This document shows positions 18,228 to 27,095 of a stretch of 37,569 bases of DNA, piece after piece. A model generated the notes under the pieces. The model did not search any database. It was given only the letters and a program-made list of their open reading frames with translations, and had not been told where the DNA came from. Position 1 is the first letter of the stretch; every line of letters starts with the position of its first letter. Both the position numbers and the translations under genes were made by a program. The DNA is taken from positions 1 through 37,569 of the forward strand of contig NZ_JABTTS010000044.1 of NCBI RefSeq assembly GCF_018638295.1, written 5' to 3'. Origin of the DNA: Streptomyces sp. CHD11 (GTDB lineage: Bacteria > Actinomycetota > Actinomycetes > Streptomycetales > Streptomycetaceae).

Positions 18228-19358
18228 ATGTCGCATACGGATCACCGCACCGGTCGCGCCGATCTCGCCGCGCTCGTCGCCGCGTTGGCGGTGTCGATCG
18301 GCGTGTTCGTCTTCGATCCGGACGTCCTGCCCGGACGGGAGCTCCCCGGCATCGCGATCGCGGCCGTCGCCGCCGTGCTGCTCGTCGCCGCCGGCCGGTT
18401 CGGTCGGGTCACCGTCGTGGCGATCGGCGTGCTGACCGTCGTCACCTTCGTATGGACCTCCAGCCCGGTCGCGCTGGGACCGATGCTCGCCCTGGCGCTG
18501 TTCCGTCTCGTGCGCCGGAGCGACGATCGCTCGGTGATCTGGTTCGGATCGTCCGTCGCGATCGTCGTCGCCGGCTTCGGGGCGCTGGCCGGTGATGAGC
18601 CGTTCTGGCTCGAATGGGTCACCTACTCAGCCGTCCTCCTGCTCCCGGTCGCCGCGGCCGACGCCCGTCGCTCCAACCTGCGGCGTCGAGCCGACGGATT
18701 GGAACGCCAGGTCGCCGAGCGGCTCCAGGCGGAACGCCTTCGCATCGCGTACGACCTGCACGACATCGTCGCCCATTCGCTGTCGGCGATCACCGTCCAG
18801 TCCGGCATCGCGGCCCACCGGTTCGAGCGCGATCCCGCCGCCGCTTACACCTCGCTCGTCGAGATCAACGACGCGGGCAGACGATCGCTCGACGAGCTGA
18901 GATCCCTGCTCGGGCTCCTCCGGTCCGACGAGTCGGTGCCGCTTCGCCCGGTACCGGCGGCCACCACCACCCTCAGCGAAGTCGTCGCTGCCGCCGGGCA
19001 CTCGACGGAGGTCGAGGTGGTGGAGGACGGTCACTATCCTGCGGGCGTGGCGGAGAGCACCGTGGTGACGGTGCACCGCATCGTGCACGAGTGCCTGGTC
19101 AACATCGCCCGCCACGCCGGCGACGTCCCCGCGGTCGTCCGGCTCCGGCACGCGGACGGCGGCGTGCACGTCACCGTGTCGAACGAGGCCCCGGCCACCG
19201 CACGCGTCGCGACGTCGGGCACCGGCATCGGTCTGGTCGCGATCCGCGAGCGAGCGGAGCTCCTCGGTGGCACCGTCAGCGCCGGACCCACCGACAACGG
19301 CGGATTCACGGTGCAGGCGTTCGTGCCCTACCAGATACCCGGCGGGTGGGAGGCATGA
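18228..19358 (+). CDS. Sensor histidine kinase, NarL/DesK-type (HisKA_3)
   Basis: 376 residues. Five to six predicted membrane helices occupy residues 10-145 with very short loops, so the sensor is probably intramembrane. A coiled linker (RRRADGLERQVAERLQAERL) leads to the HisKA_3 box with phospho-accepting His178 in DLHDIVAHSLSAI. The ATPase domain has a VHECLVNIARHAG N-box and GTGIGLVAIRERAELLGG as the G-box. Length is normal for DesK-like kinases. ATG 18228 is the start closest to the first helix; the frame is open further back into the permease gene's 3' end. It overlaps the response regulator start as ATGA. The short extracellular part is typical of kinases that sense membrane stress or work with an ABC exporter. 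Confidence 0.9.
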   Translation: MSHTDHRTGRADLAALVAALAVSIGVFVFDPDVLPGRELPGIAIAAVAAVLLVAAGRFGRVTVVAIGVLTVVTFVWTSSPVALGPMLALALFRLVRRSDDRSVIWFGSSVAIVVAGFGALAGDEPFWLEWVTYSAVLLLPVAAADARRSNLRRRADGLERQVAERLQAERLRIAYDLHDIVAHSLSAITVQSGIAAHRFERDPAAAYTSLVEINDAGRRSLDELRSLLGLLRSDESVPLRPVPAATTTLSEVVAAAGHSTEVEVVEDGHYPAGVAESTVVTVHRIVHECLVNIARHAGDVPAVVRLRHADGGVHVTVSNEAPATARVATSGTGIGLVAIRERAELLGGTVSAGPTDNGGFTVQAFVPYQIPGGWEA

Positions 19359-20056
19359 CCCCTCGTCTCGACGCGCCTGCCGTGGCGAGGCGCGACATCC
19401 GCGTGCTGCTCGTCGACGACCAGGAGTTGGTGCGCCGCGGGTTCGCGGCACTGCTCGCCAACGAACCCGGCATCGAGGTCGTCGGTGAGGTCGGCGACGG
19501 CGCGCAGGCGATCACCGAGACCTGGCGGACACGCCCCGACGTCGTGCTGATGGACATCCGCATGCCTCGCATGGACGGGCTCGACGCGACGCGAGTGATC
19601 TGCGGCGACGAACGGCTCAGCGCCACCAAGGTGCTCGTGCTCACCACCTTCGCGCTCGATGAGTACGTGTACGAGGCGCTCAGAGCCGGGGCCTCCGGTT
19701 TCCTGCTCAAGGACACCCCACCGCGCCTCCTGCTCGAGGCCATCGCCGCCGCCGCCGACGGTGACGTCCTCATCTCACCGGCGATGGCCAAGCGGTTGGT
19801 CGCCGACTTCGTTCGCCGACCGGTCTTTCGTCCCGGCGACTCGGGTCCTCTCGATCTCCTGAGCGAGCGCGAGCGCGAAGTACTCGCCGAGGTCGCACGT
19901 GGCAAGACCAACTCCGAGATCGGCGAGTCGCTCTACATGTCGCCGCTCACGGCGAAGACGCACGTCAGTCGCATCCTCGGCAAACTGAACGCGCGCGACC
20001 GCGTCCAGCTCGTGATCATCGGATACGAGACCGGACTCGTCAGCCTCGGCGAGTGA
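19355..20056 (+). CDS. NarL/FixJ-type response regulator (LuxR HTH)
   Basis: 233 residues. The receiver domain spans about 15-135 with the acidic pair Asp21-Asp22, phospho-acceptor Asp67 in VVLMDIRMPRMDG, the switch threonine in VLTTF and Lys in GFLLKDTPP. The C-terminal LuxR-type helix-turn-helix (about 170-225) reads LSEREREVLAEVARGKTN followed by the recognition helix SPLTAKTHVSRILGKL. ATG overlaps the kinase stop, so the two are co-translated. Expected to control the adjacent exporter and itself; the inverted repeat at 18138-18172 and the TGACGCT boxes upstream of the exporter are candidate sites. No terminator with a U-tract follows. Confidence 0.94.
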   Translation: MTPRLDAPAVARRDIRVLLVDDQELVRRGFAALLANEPGIEVVGEVGDGAQAITETWRTRPDVVLMDIRMPRMDGLDATRVICGDERLSATKVLVLTTFALDEYVYEALRAGASGFLLKDTPPRLLLEAIAAAADGDVLISPAMAKRLVADFVRRPVFRPGDSGPLDLLSEREREVLAEVARGKTNSEIGESLYMSPLTAKTHVSRILGKLNARDRVQLVIIGYETGLVSLGE

Positions 20057-20072
20057 GCGTCGCGAGCGTCGT

Positions 20073-20113
20073 GGCGGTCGGCTCCGTCGATGCCGGCGCC
20101 GGGATCGGCCGCC
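20073..20113. terminator. Possible terminator between convergent genes
   Basis: GGCGGTCG (20073-20080) can pair with CGGCCGCC (20106-20113) with one G-U pair, and CCGGCGCCGG (20093-20102) is self-complementary inside it. It sits between the convergent response regulator and NRPS genes. Imperfect, so low confidence. Confidence 0.3.
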
Positions 20114-20275
20114 CGCCCTGACGGCCAAGCGGTACGTGCGAGCGAACCGCCTCGCGACGCCGGGGAACGTTCCACCGAGCACCCCCATCGTCCACCGCCG
20201 CCGCACGTGTCGCAGAACGCATCGGGTCGCTCCCGCAGTCGCGGACGCACAGCCGGATCACGACGTCGGAACGAG

Positions 20276-23200
20276 CTACCTGCCGTGGTTCCCGCCGGGT
20301 TCCGGGAGCCATCCTGTTGCGGTGAAGCAGGCAGCGCAGCGGCCGAACAGTTCCCGGTCGACCTCGGGGCGCGGTACGCCCGTTGCGGACAGCGCGGCGT
20401 CGGTGGCTGTGGGGTCGAAGGTCAGGCCGCCTTCCGAACCGGCGTCAGTCAGTTCTGCGGCCAGCGTGCCGAGGAGCGGGAACGCGGCGTTGTCGGGGTC
20501 CGCGCTGATCCGGTCCAGCCACGCCTGCGGGGAGACTTCCCGCAGGTGGTACCCCATGGTCCGCAGCCAGTCCAGCGTCGTCTCCAGGCGCAGCAGCCGG
20601 CCCCCGGCGAGGTGGAAGGTCCGGCCGGCGGTGTGCGGGAGCAGGGACAGCGCCACCACGGCGTCGGCGACGTAGTCGACGGGTGCCAGGTCGAAGGCGG
20701 TGTCCACGGGGGCGGGGGCGGCCTGGGCCTGGATACAGCCCTTGAGTATCAGCCACAGGTAGTCACCTGTCTGGCAGGCGCCGGTGCGGCTGTGGCCGGC
20801 GATACGGGTCGGCCGGTACATCGTGACGGGCAGTCCCCGCAGGCGAGCTTGTTCGACGAGTCCTTCGGCCACCCATTTGCTCTGGGTGTATCCGTGCTCC
20901 AGGGCCTCGGGCGGCCCGGTCGGGTGCTCCGGGCCGATGGGGTGCGAGGCCGTGCCCGCGTACACGCCCACGGTGGAGATGTGGTGGACCGGGACGGTGC
21001 GGTGGCGCGCGGCGAGCCGGAGGATCTCGCGGGTGCCGTCGACGGTCGCGGGCTTGAGCCGTCGGTAGGAGGAGACGAGGTTGACCGCTGCCCCCACGTG
21101 GTGCACCGCGTCCACGGTGTCGGCGAGATCGTCGAAGGCGTCCTCGGACAGGCCCAGCGACGGCCGGGCGAGATCGCCGTGCACCACGGTGACCCGATGA
21201 GCGCGGCGCTCGTCCCACAGCCCGTAGGTCTCCAGGGCGAGGCGCAACCGCTTCTCGGCGCTCTTCGGGTCGGTGCCGCGGACCAGGCAGTGCACGGTGG
21301 CGTCGGTGCGGTTCAGGAGGGCGTGGAGGGTGAAGGCGCCCAGGAAGCCGGTGGCTCCGGTGAGCAGGACATGCGCTGGGCCTTTCACCGCCGGGACCGT
21401 CTTCGGCGGCGCCAGGACCGTCGGCGGTTCCGACACCGTCTTCGGTGCCGGGACGATGTCCGTGGGGAGGTCGATCTCGGCGGGCAGGTCGAGCGTTCCT
21501 GCGGTGCCTTCCCCGTCGGCGAGGGCGGCCAGGGTGGCGACGGTCGCGGAGGCGGAGACCGCGCCGGGCGGGATCTGTACATCCAGTTCCTCGCGGATCC
21601 TGAGCACCAGCCGGGTGGCGAGCAGGGAGTGGCCGCCCAGGGCGAAGAAGTCGTCATGGACGCCGATGCGGGTGAGGCCGAGCAGTTCACCCCAGATACG
21701 GGCGATGCGGCGTTCGGTGGGGGTGGTGGGCGGGGTGCAGGGGGTGGGCGGCTGGGCGTCCGTCCGCTGGGGGCGGGGCAGGGCGGCGCGGTTCAGTTTC
21801 CCGCTGGGGGTGAGGGGGAAGCTCTCGAGTCTCAGTACGGTGGCCGGGACCATGTACTCGGGAAGGCGTTGGGCCAGTGCCTGTCGTATCGCGGCGGGGT
21901 GGGCGGCGGCCGTGTCGCCGGCGGCTGTGAGGTAGTGGGCGACCAGGCGGCGCCCGGTGGGGGTCTCCTCGGTGACCACGGCGGCGTCGGTCACCGAGGG
22001 CAGCGCCCGCAGGGCGGCCTCGACCTCGCCGGTCTCCACCCGGTGGCCGCGGATCTTGACCTGGTCGTCGCCGCGCCCCAGGAACTGAAGGCGGCCGTCG
22101 GCAAGATGACGGACGAGGTCGCCGGTGCGGTAGAGGCGGGTGCTGTCGCGCACGACGAATCTCTCGGTGGTCAGGTCGGGGCGGCCGAGGTAACCGTCGG
22201 CCAGTACGGGGCCGCTGACGCACAGTTCGCCCGTCGTGCCGGGCGGGACCGGGTGCAGTGTCCCGTCGAGGACGAGGACGCGTGCCCCTGTGATCGGGCG
22301 GCCGATGGGAGGCAGGTCCGGCCAGGTGGCCGGGTCTTTCGGGAGGCGTTCGGCGGTGACGATGTGGGTTTCGGTGGGGCCGTACTGGTTGTCCAGTACG
22401 GCCTCTGGCGCGTGGGAGCGGAAGAACTCCCGCAGGGCGGGGGTGGCGAAGAGCTGTTCGCCTGCCGTGGCCACTTCGCGAAGCCGCGGCAGGGTGCGGC
22501 GGGTGGCGCAGGTGTATTCGGCGAGTTGCTGGAGGGCGACGAACGGCAGGAAGAGCCGCTCGATCCGCTGGGCCGCGAGGAGGTCGAGGAGGCGGGCGGG
22601 GTCGCGGCGTGTCTCGTCGTCGGCGATGACCAGGGTTCCGCCGGTCGTCCAGGTGCTGAACAGTTCCTGGAAGGCCACGTCGAAGCTGAGCGGGGTGAGG
22701 TGCAGGGTGCGTGTGCCGGCGCCCGCGGCGGACCGGTCGCGCTGCCAGGCCAGCAGGTTGGCCAGTGCGCGGTGCGGCATGGCCACGCCCTTGGGCCGGC
22801 CGGTTGATCCGGAGGTGTAGATCAGGTAGCCGAGGTCGTCCGGGCCGGCGGTGGGCAGCGGGACGGCGGGGGCGGGCGGGAGGCCGTCGACCACGACGGG
22901 TTCGGCGCCGGCCAGGTCGGTCATGCCGGTCAGGTCGCGCTGGGTCAGCACGGTCCTGATCTTGCTGTCGGCGGCCATGAAGGCGATGCGGCCGGTGGGG
23001 TAGTCGGGGTCGAGCGGCAGGCAGGAGCCGCCTGCCTTGAGTACGCCCAGTACCGCGACGGCCAGTTCCGGTGAGCGGCGCAGGTGGATTCCGACCGGCT
23101 CTCCCGCGGCGCCCCGGGCCACAAGGTGGGCGGCGACGTTCGCGGCAGCCGCTTCCAGCTGGGCGTAGGTGAGCGTCCGGTCCCGGTGGACGACCGCGAG

Positions 23201-24625
23201 GGCGTCGGGAGTGCGCCGTGCCTGAGCGGTCACGGCCTCGTGGGCGAGCGGGCTGTCACCGGCGGGCGCCGGGCCGTGTGTCCACTGCTGGAGGAGGGCG
23301 TGCTCCTGGGGCGGGAGGATGTCCAGCTCGGCCAGTGGCCGGTCGGGGTGGGCGACGGCGGCGGTCAGCAGTGCCGTCAGACGTGCGGTGAGCCGCTCGG
23401 CCGTGACACGGTCGAAGAGGTCGGTGGAGAACTCCCAGTAGCCGTGGATGCCGCCCGCCCGGGGAACCATGTGGAGGAAGACGTCGTACTTCGCCGTGCC
23501 CCCGTGCACGTACAGCCGCTCGGCCGTGATGCCGGGCAGGTCCAGGGACGGGGCGGGAGAGTCGTCGAGACCGAGCACCACCTGGAAGAGCGGGAAGCGT
23601 CCGCTGGACCGTTCCACCTCCAGGTCGCGCACCAGGCGGGAGTAGGGAACGTCGCGGTGCCGGACGGCGTCCCACACCGCGGCCTTGGTCCGGGAGGTGA
23701 GTTCGGCGAAGGACGCGGCCGGGCTCAGGTTCCGGCGCAGCGGCATGACGTCGGTGAGGCAGGCCAGCATCGGCTCAAGGTTTTCGTCGTCCCGCCGGGA
23801 GACGGGAGTGCCGATGACCACGTCCTGCCTGCCCGACGACCGGGCCAGCAGCGCGCCCAGGGCGGTGGCCAGCACGGCGAAGGGGGTGGCGCGAGCCTGC
23901 CTGGCCAGTGCTCGTACACCGGTGACCAGGCCGGGTTCCAGGGTGAACTCCACGCGGTCGCCGCCGGCCCCGAGCACGGCGGGCCGCGGCCGGTCCGTGG
24001 GGAACGACGACTCCTGCGGTGCTCCGGCCAGCGCGTGGCGCCAGTACTCCAGGGAGGCCGGGGAGGGAGCGGGGCGTGCCTGGGCGTACGGGCCGAACTG
24101 TACGGGCAGTTCGGGCAGACCGGGGTCGGAGCCGTCCAGGGCGGCCCGGTAGAGGGCGCTGAACTCGGTGTCCAGCAGACTCCAGCACCATCCGTCGACG
24201 ACGGCGTGGTGGACGGCCACCACCAGGACGGCGTCGCTGTCGCCCCCCTCGTGGGTGTCCAGCCGGAGCAGGGTGGCCCGCAGGAGCGGGGGCCGGTCCA
24301 GGGCCACCGGCCGGGTGGCGGCTCGGGTCAGTGCGGCCGGCAGGCGGCCAGGGGTGACGCGGCGGATCTCCAGTGCGACCGGGCCCGGCGGGAGCACCGT
24401 CTGGCGTGGCTGTCCGCCGACGAGGTGCAGGCGGCTGCGCAGGGCCTCGTGCCGCGCGACGATACCGTCCAGCGCGGCCTGCACGGCGGCGGGTACGACG
24501 GGAGCGCCGCGCAACCGGTACGTCCAGGACTCCAGGTAGCGGGAAGCGCCCTCCTGGAACTGGTCGTTCAGCCAGATCGACTCCTGCTCGCTGGACATCG
24601 GGTAGCTGGGGAGCGGGTGCGGCAT
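20276..24625 (-). CDS. Nonribosomal peptide synthetase, C-A-PCP-thioester reductase
   Basis: 1449 residues. The condensation domain (about 5-430) has an intact HHAVVDG at 139-145. The adenylation domain (~460-960) has YTSGSTGRPKGVAM, NQYGPTETH, YRTGDLV and GDDQVKIRGHRVE. My alignment to GrsA gives the ten-residue code D-V-Q-F-A-A-Q-I-V-K, closest to proline-type codes (DVQ..AH.VK); low confidence. The carrier protein Ser1000 lies in LGGHSLL. The C-terminal reductase starts near 1085 with the NADPH loop TGATGFLG and catalytic Tyr1246/Lys1250 in YTQSKW, so the chain is released as an aldehyde or alcohol. ATG 24625 is 16 bp after the PCP-A gene stop and has GAGGA upstream. No thioesterase, epimerase, MbtH or phosphopantetheinyl transferase lies nearby. 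Confidence 0.93.
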   Translation of the reverse strand: MPHPLPSYPMSSEQESIWLNDQFQEGASRYLESWTYRLRGAPVVPAAVQAALDGIVARHEALRSRLHLVGGQPRQTVLPPGPVALEIRRVTPGRLPAALTRAATRPVALDRPPLLRATLLRLDTHEGGDSDAVLVVAVHHAVVDGWCWSLLDTEFSALYRAALDGSDPGLPELPVQFGPYAQARPAPSPASLEYWRHALAGAPQESSFPTDRPRPAVLGAGGDRVEFTLEPGLVTGVRALARQARATPFAVLATALGALLARSSGRQDVVIGTPVSRRDDENLEPMLACLTDVMPLRRNLSPAASFAELTSRTKAAVWDAVRHRDVPYSRLVRDLEVERSSGRFPLFQVVLGLDDSPAPSLDLPGITAERLYVHGGTAKYDVFLHMVPRAGGIHGYWEFSTDLFDRVTAERLTARLTALLTAAVAHPDRPLAELDILPPQEHALLQQWTHGPAPAGDSPLAHEAVTAQARRTPDALAVVHRDRTLTYAQLEAAAANVAAHLVARGAAGEPVGIHLRRSPELAVAVLGVLKAGGSCLPLDPDYPTGRIAFMAADSKIRTVLTQRDLTGMTDLAGAEPVVVDGLPPAPAVPLPTAGPDDLGYLIYTSGSTGRPKGVAMPHRALANLLAWQRDRSAAGAGTRTLHLTPLSFDVAFQELFSTWTTGGTLVIADDETRRDPARLLDLLAAQRIERLFLPFVALQQLAEYTCATRRTLPRLREVATAGEQLFATPALREFFRSHAPEAVLDNQYGPTETHIVTAERLPKDPATWPDLPPIGRPITGARVLVLDGTLHPVPPGTTGELCVSGPVLADGYLGRPDLTTERFVVRDSTRLYRTGDLVRHLADGRLQFLGRGDDQVKIRGHRVETGEVEAALRALPSVTDAAVVTEETPTGRRLVAHYLTAAGDTAAAHPAAIRQALAQRLPEYMVPATVLRLESFPLTPSGKLNRAALPRPQRTDAQPPTPCTPPTTPTERRIARIWGELLGLTRIGVHDDFFALGGHSLLATRLVLRIREELDVQIPPGAVSASATVATLAALADGEGTAGTLDLPAEIDLPTDIVPAPKTVSEPPTVLAPPKTVPAVKGPAHVLLTGATGFLGAFTLHALLNRTDATVHCLVRGTDPKSAEKRLRLALETYGLWDERRAHRVTVVHGDLARPSLGLSEDAFDDLADTVDAVHHVGAAVNLVSSYRRLKPATVDGTREILRLAARHRTVPVHHISTVGVYAGTASHPIGPEHPTGPPEALEHGYTQSKWVAEGLVEQARLRGLPVTMYRPTRIAGHSRTGACQTGDYLWLILKGCIQAQAAPAPVDTAFDLAPVDYVADAVVALSLLPHTAGRTFHLAGGRLLRLETTLDWLRTMGYHLREVSPQAWLDRISADPDNAAFPLLGTLAAELTDAGSEGGLTFDPTATDAALSATGVPRPEVDRELFGRCAACFTATGWLPEPGGNHGR

Positions 24626-24641
24626 GGCAGGCGGTCCTCGG

Positions 24642-26486
24642 TCAGAGCCGGGCGGACAGGGCGCGGCGGTCGAGCTTGCCGTTGTCCGTGGTGGGCAGGG
24701 ACGCGCAGCGCCGGACGGTACGGGGCACCAGCGGGGCGGGGAGCACGGAGGCCAGGGCACGGCGCACGCCGGACGGCTGGGACGGATCGTCCCCGTCCTG
24801 TGAGGTGTAGAACAGCGCGAGGTGTTCGTATCCGCCCGCGGGCCCCGGGACCGGGACGACAGCCGCGTCCAGGACGCCGGGGACACGGCGCGCGGCCGAC
24901 TCGACCTCGTCCGGTTCCACGCGGTGACCGGCGATCTTCACCTGCCGGTCGGTGCGGCCACGGAAGGACAGCGACCCGTCGGCGTCCAGGACTCCCATGT
25001 CGCCGGTCCGGTAGAGGCGTACCGGCGACCCGTCGAGGAACAGGGTGACGAAGGAGGCGGCGGTGGCCGCGTCGTCCCCCAGGTAGCCGAGAGCCAGACC
25101 GTCGCCGGCCAGGCAGATCTCACCCGGCTCGCCGGGTGCGGCCGGCCGGTCGCCGTCGAGGATGTGCACGGTCGTGCCCGGCACCGGCACACCGATGGGG
25201 ATGCCCTCGGCGCGGGCCGGGTCGGCGGCGGTGACCCGGTGGGTGGTGGCGAACACACAGCTCTCCACCGGCCCGTAACCGTTGATCAGCACGGTGTCGG
25301 GGTAGCGGGCCAGGAAGCGGTCGGTGTGCGCGGGCGACATCCGTTCGCCACCGGTGAGCACCTGCCGGATCCCGGTGAAGCAGGGGCGGCCCGGGGCGTC
25401 CTCGTCCACGAAGAGGTTGAACAGGGACGAGGTCAGCCACACGGTGTCCACGCCGGCCGTCGCGACCAGATCGGCGAGCATGCCGGGGAGGAGGTAGTCG
25501 GAAGGGGCGATGGCGCAGGTGCCGCCGCTCGTCAGCGGGCCCCACAGCTCCAGGCTGAAGGCGTCCCAGGGGACCGGGGCCGCCTGCAGGACCACCCGTC
25601 CCGGGCCGAAGTCCGCGAACGGGACACCGTCGGGAGGGAAGAGCCGGGTGATCGCGCGGTGGGGCGACAGGACACCCTTGGGCACACCGGAGGTGCCGGA
25701 GGTGAAGAAGACCGCAGCCGGGCCGTCCGGTGCGACGGGCACATCCGGCGCGGCGACGCGCCGGGCCGCTGCCTCTCCCAGAGTCTCGACCGGCGGGGCC
25801 CACGCACGCGGCATGTCGTCGTCGGCCACCGTCAGGGGGGAACCCAGACGGGAGACGGCGTCGTTGATCCGCCGGGAGGGCCAGCGCCGGTCCAGGGCGG
25901 CGTACGAGGCGCCGCATCTGAGGACGGCCAGCAGCACCGCGACGAGCCGGGGCGAGCGGGCCAGCACAACCGGCACGACCGAGCCGGGGCGCACTCCGGC
26001 CCGGGCCAACTCCGCCGCGTAGGTGGTCGATGCGGCGTCGAGGGTGGCGTAGTCGACGCGTTCGTTCCCGCAGATCAGTGCGAGGGCGGAGGGGCGCAGG
26101 CGTGCCTGGTGAGTGACGGCCTCGTGGAGCAGGCGCCGGGCCGGGGGCACCCGCTGAGCGGCGGATGCCGGGTGGTGGCCGACGGGACCCGGATCGAGCC
26201 CGGCCGCGAAACCGGCGAGAGTCTCCGCCTCGAACAGGGCCTCGGGAGAGGCCTGTACACCCAGGTCCTTCGCGAGCCGGGCGCAGATCCGCATGGCCTG
26301 GATGGAGGTTCCGCCGTAGTCGTAGAAGTTGTCGGCCCCGTCGGCCCCGGGAACACCGAGAACCTCGGCGACGATCTTCAGCGCGGCTCGCGCCGTACGC
26401 GCGGACGAGGCGGACGGAGCCACGGGTACGGAGTCAAGAGGAGACGGACCGCCGGAGGGCGGAGGAGTCGAATGCGATAAATGCAT
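24642..26486 (-). CDS. Nonribosomal peptide synthetase, PCP-adenylation didomain
   Basis: 614 residues in an unusual order: the carrier protein comes first (Ser61 in DYGGTSIQAM, about residues 30-100), then an adenylation domain (~125-614) with FFTSGTSGVPKGV, NGYGPVES, YRTGDMG, TDRQVKIAGHRVE and the terminal NGKLDRRAL lysine. My ten-residue code is D-A-L-W-L-G-G-V-F-K, near valine-type codes (DA.W.GGTFK), low confidence. ATG 26486 is the first start before the carrier domain; the frame runs on upstream but reads as arginine-rich shadow. As first gene of the NRPS operon it probably loads the first amino acid onto its own carrier, handing it to the condensation domain of the next protein. It could also load a carrier in trans. 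Confidence 0.88.
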   Translation of the reverse strand: MHLSHSTPPPSGGPSPLDSVPVAPSASSARTARAALKIVAEVLGVPGADGADNFYDYGGTSIQAMRICARLAKDLGVQASPEALFEAETLAGFAAGLDPGPVGHHPASAAQRVPPARRLLHEAVTHQARLRPSALALICGNERVDYATLDAASTTYAAELARAGVRPGSVVPVVLARSPRLVAVLLAVLRCGASYAALDRRWPSRRINDAVSRLGSPLTVADDDMPRAWAPPVETLGEAAARRVAAPDVPVAPDGPAAVFFTSGTSGVPKGVLSPHRAITRLFPPDGVPFADFGPGRVVLQAAPVPWDAFSLELWGPLTSGGTCAIAPSDYLLPGMLADLVATAGVDTVWLTSSLFNLFVDEDAPGRPCFTGIRQVLTGGERMSPAHTDRFLARYPDTVLINGYGPVESCVFATTHRVTAADPARAEGIPIGVPVPGTTVHILDGDRPAAPGEPGEICLAGDGLALGYLGDDAATAASFVTLFLDGSPVRLYRTGDMGVLDADGSLSFRGRTDRQVKIAGHRVEPDEVESAARRVPGVLDAAVVPVPGPAGGYEHLALFYTSQDGDDPSQPSGVRRALASVLPAPLVPRTVRRCASLPTTDNGKLDRRALSARL

Positions 26487-27095
26487 GGCGGGGTTCTGGT
26501 CCTGGTTTCTCGGCTTATTTGGTTTCTCAGAGGGACGTAAGTGATGGTGGTTCCGGGGGCCGGCGCGCTCGTGAGTACGCTGACGGCCGCCCATGAGCGG
26601 ACTGGCCACCTTCCGTCGTGCGGCAAGGTGAAGAATAGGCGGTCTTGACGAAAGTTGTCGATCAGGACCGCGGTGGGGATGACGTCTCGCATTTCCTGAG
26701 GAGTTCTCACCTATTGCGAGTTCTCCCTTACTTCGCGTTACCCACACCATGCCTCGGTGCTACTCACGGAATGCGACGATCACCTCTTCCCCGACGTGGT
26801 CGTCTCATCGGAAATCCGGAGAGCAACAGGCTTTGGGCGCGCTTGCGGGAGCGGTTGTGCTCCTTCTCCCAGTCACCTTCTTCCAGCAACAGCGGAGGAC
26901 GCTCGATTCGGCCACCTGCCGCGGGGTCCCGTCGCCAGGCGGACGACGACGGGACGTGGTCGGCGGACAGTGAGCCGCCGTCCGCGTCGCACGGGTGTGG
27001 CCGTCGTCCGGCAGGGAGCCGCTGGGCTCGGGTTCGGGCCGCTGAGCGACGGACCGTGATCACCGCGGCGACCCCCCGGCGCCGGAGTGCTCGCG
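26487..27095. other. Intergenic region upstream of the NRPS operon
   Basis: 609 bp between the NRPS operon and XdhC, on average less GC-rich around 26640-26800 than the flanking genes, as expected of promoter DNA. Small frames on both strands lack family motifs and ribosome sites. It holds the promoter candidate at 26632-26661. No convincing terminator follows the XdhC stop; nothing else was identified. Confidence 0.5.
26632..26661 (-). promoter_or_regulatory. Candidate promoter of the NRPS operon
   Basis: On the minus strand TCGACA (26661-26656) and TATTCT (26637-26632) are separated by 18 bp, a fair match to a vegetative sigma promoter. It would leave a leader of about 140 nt before ATG 26486. 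It lies in the least GC-rich part of the gap. No activator gene is adjacent. Confidence 0.35.

Noticed and set aside
16344..18245. Minus-strand open frame of 633 codons opposite the permease
   Set aside because: Serine/threonine/alanine-rich antisense shadow of the FtsX-type permease.
20090..22807. Plus-strand open frame of about 900 codons opposite the NRPS
   Set aside because: Glycine/valine/arginine-rich shadow of the NRPS reductase and adenylation domains; no motifs.
20276..26486. Pyrrolobenzodiazepine-type cluster (A-PCP plus C-A-PCP-R with a proline-like code)
   Set aside because: The first adenylation domain keeps the alpha-amino-acid aspartate and has a valine-like code, and no anthranilate or modified-proline genes are present.
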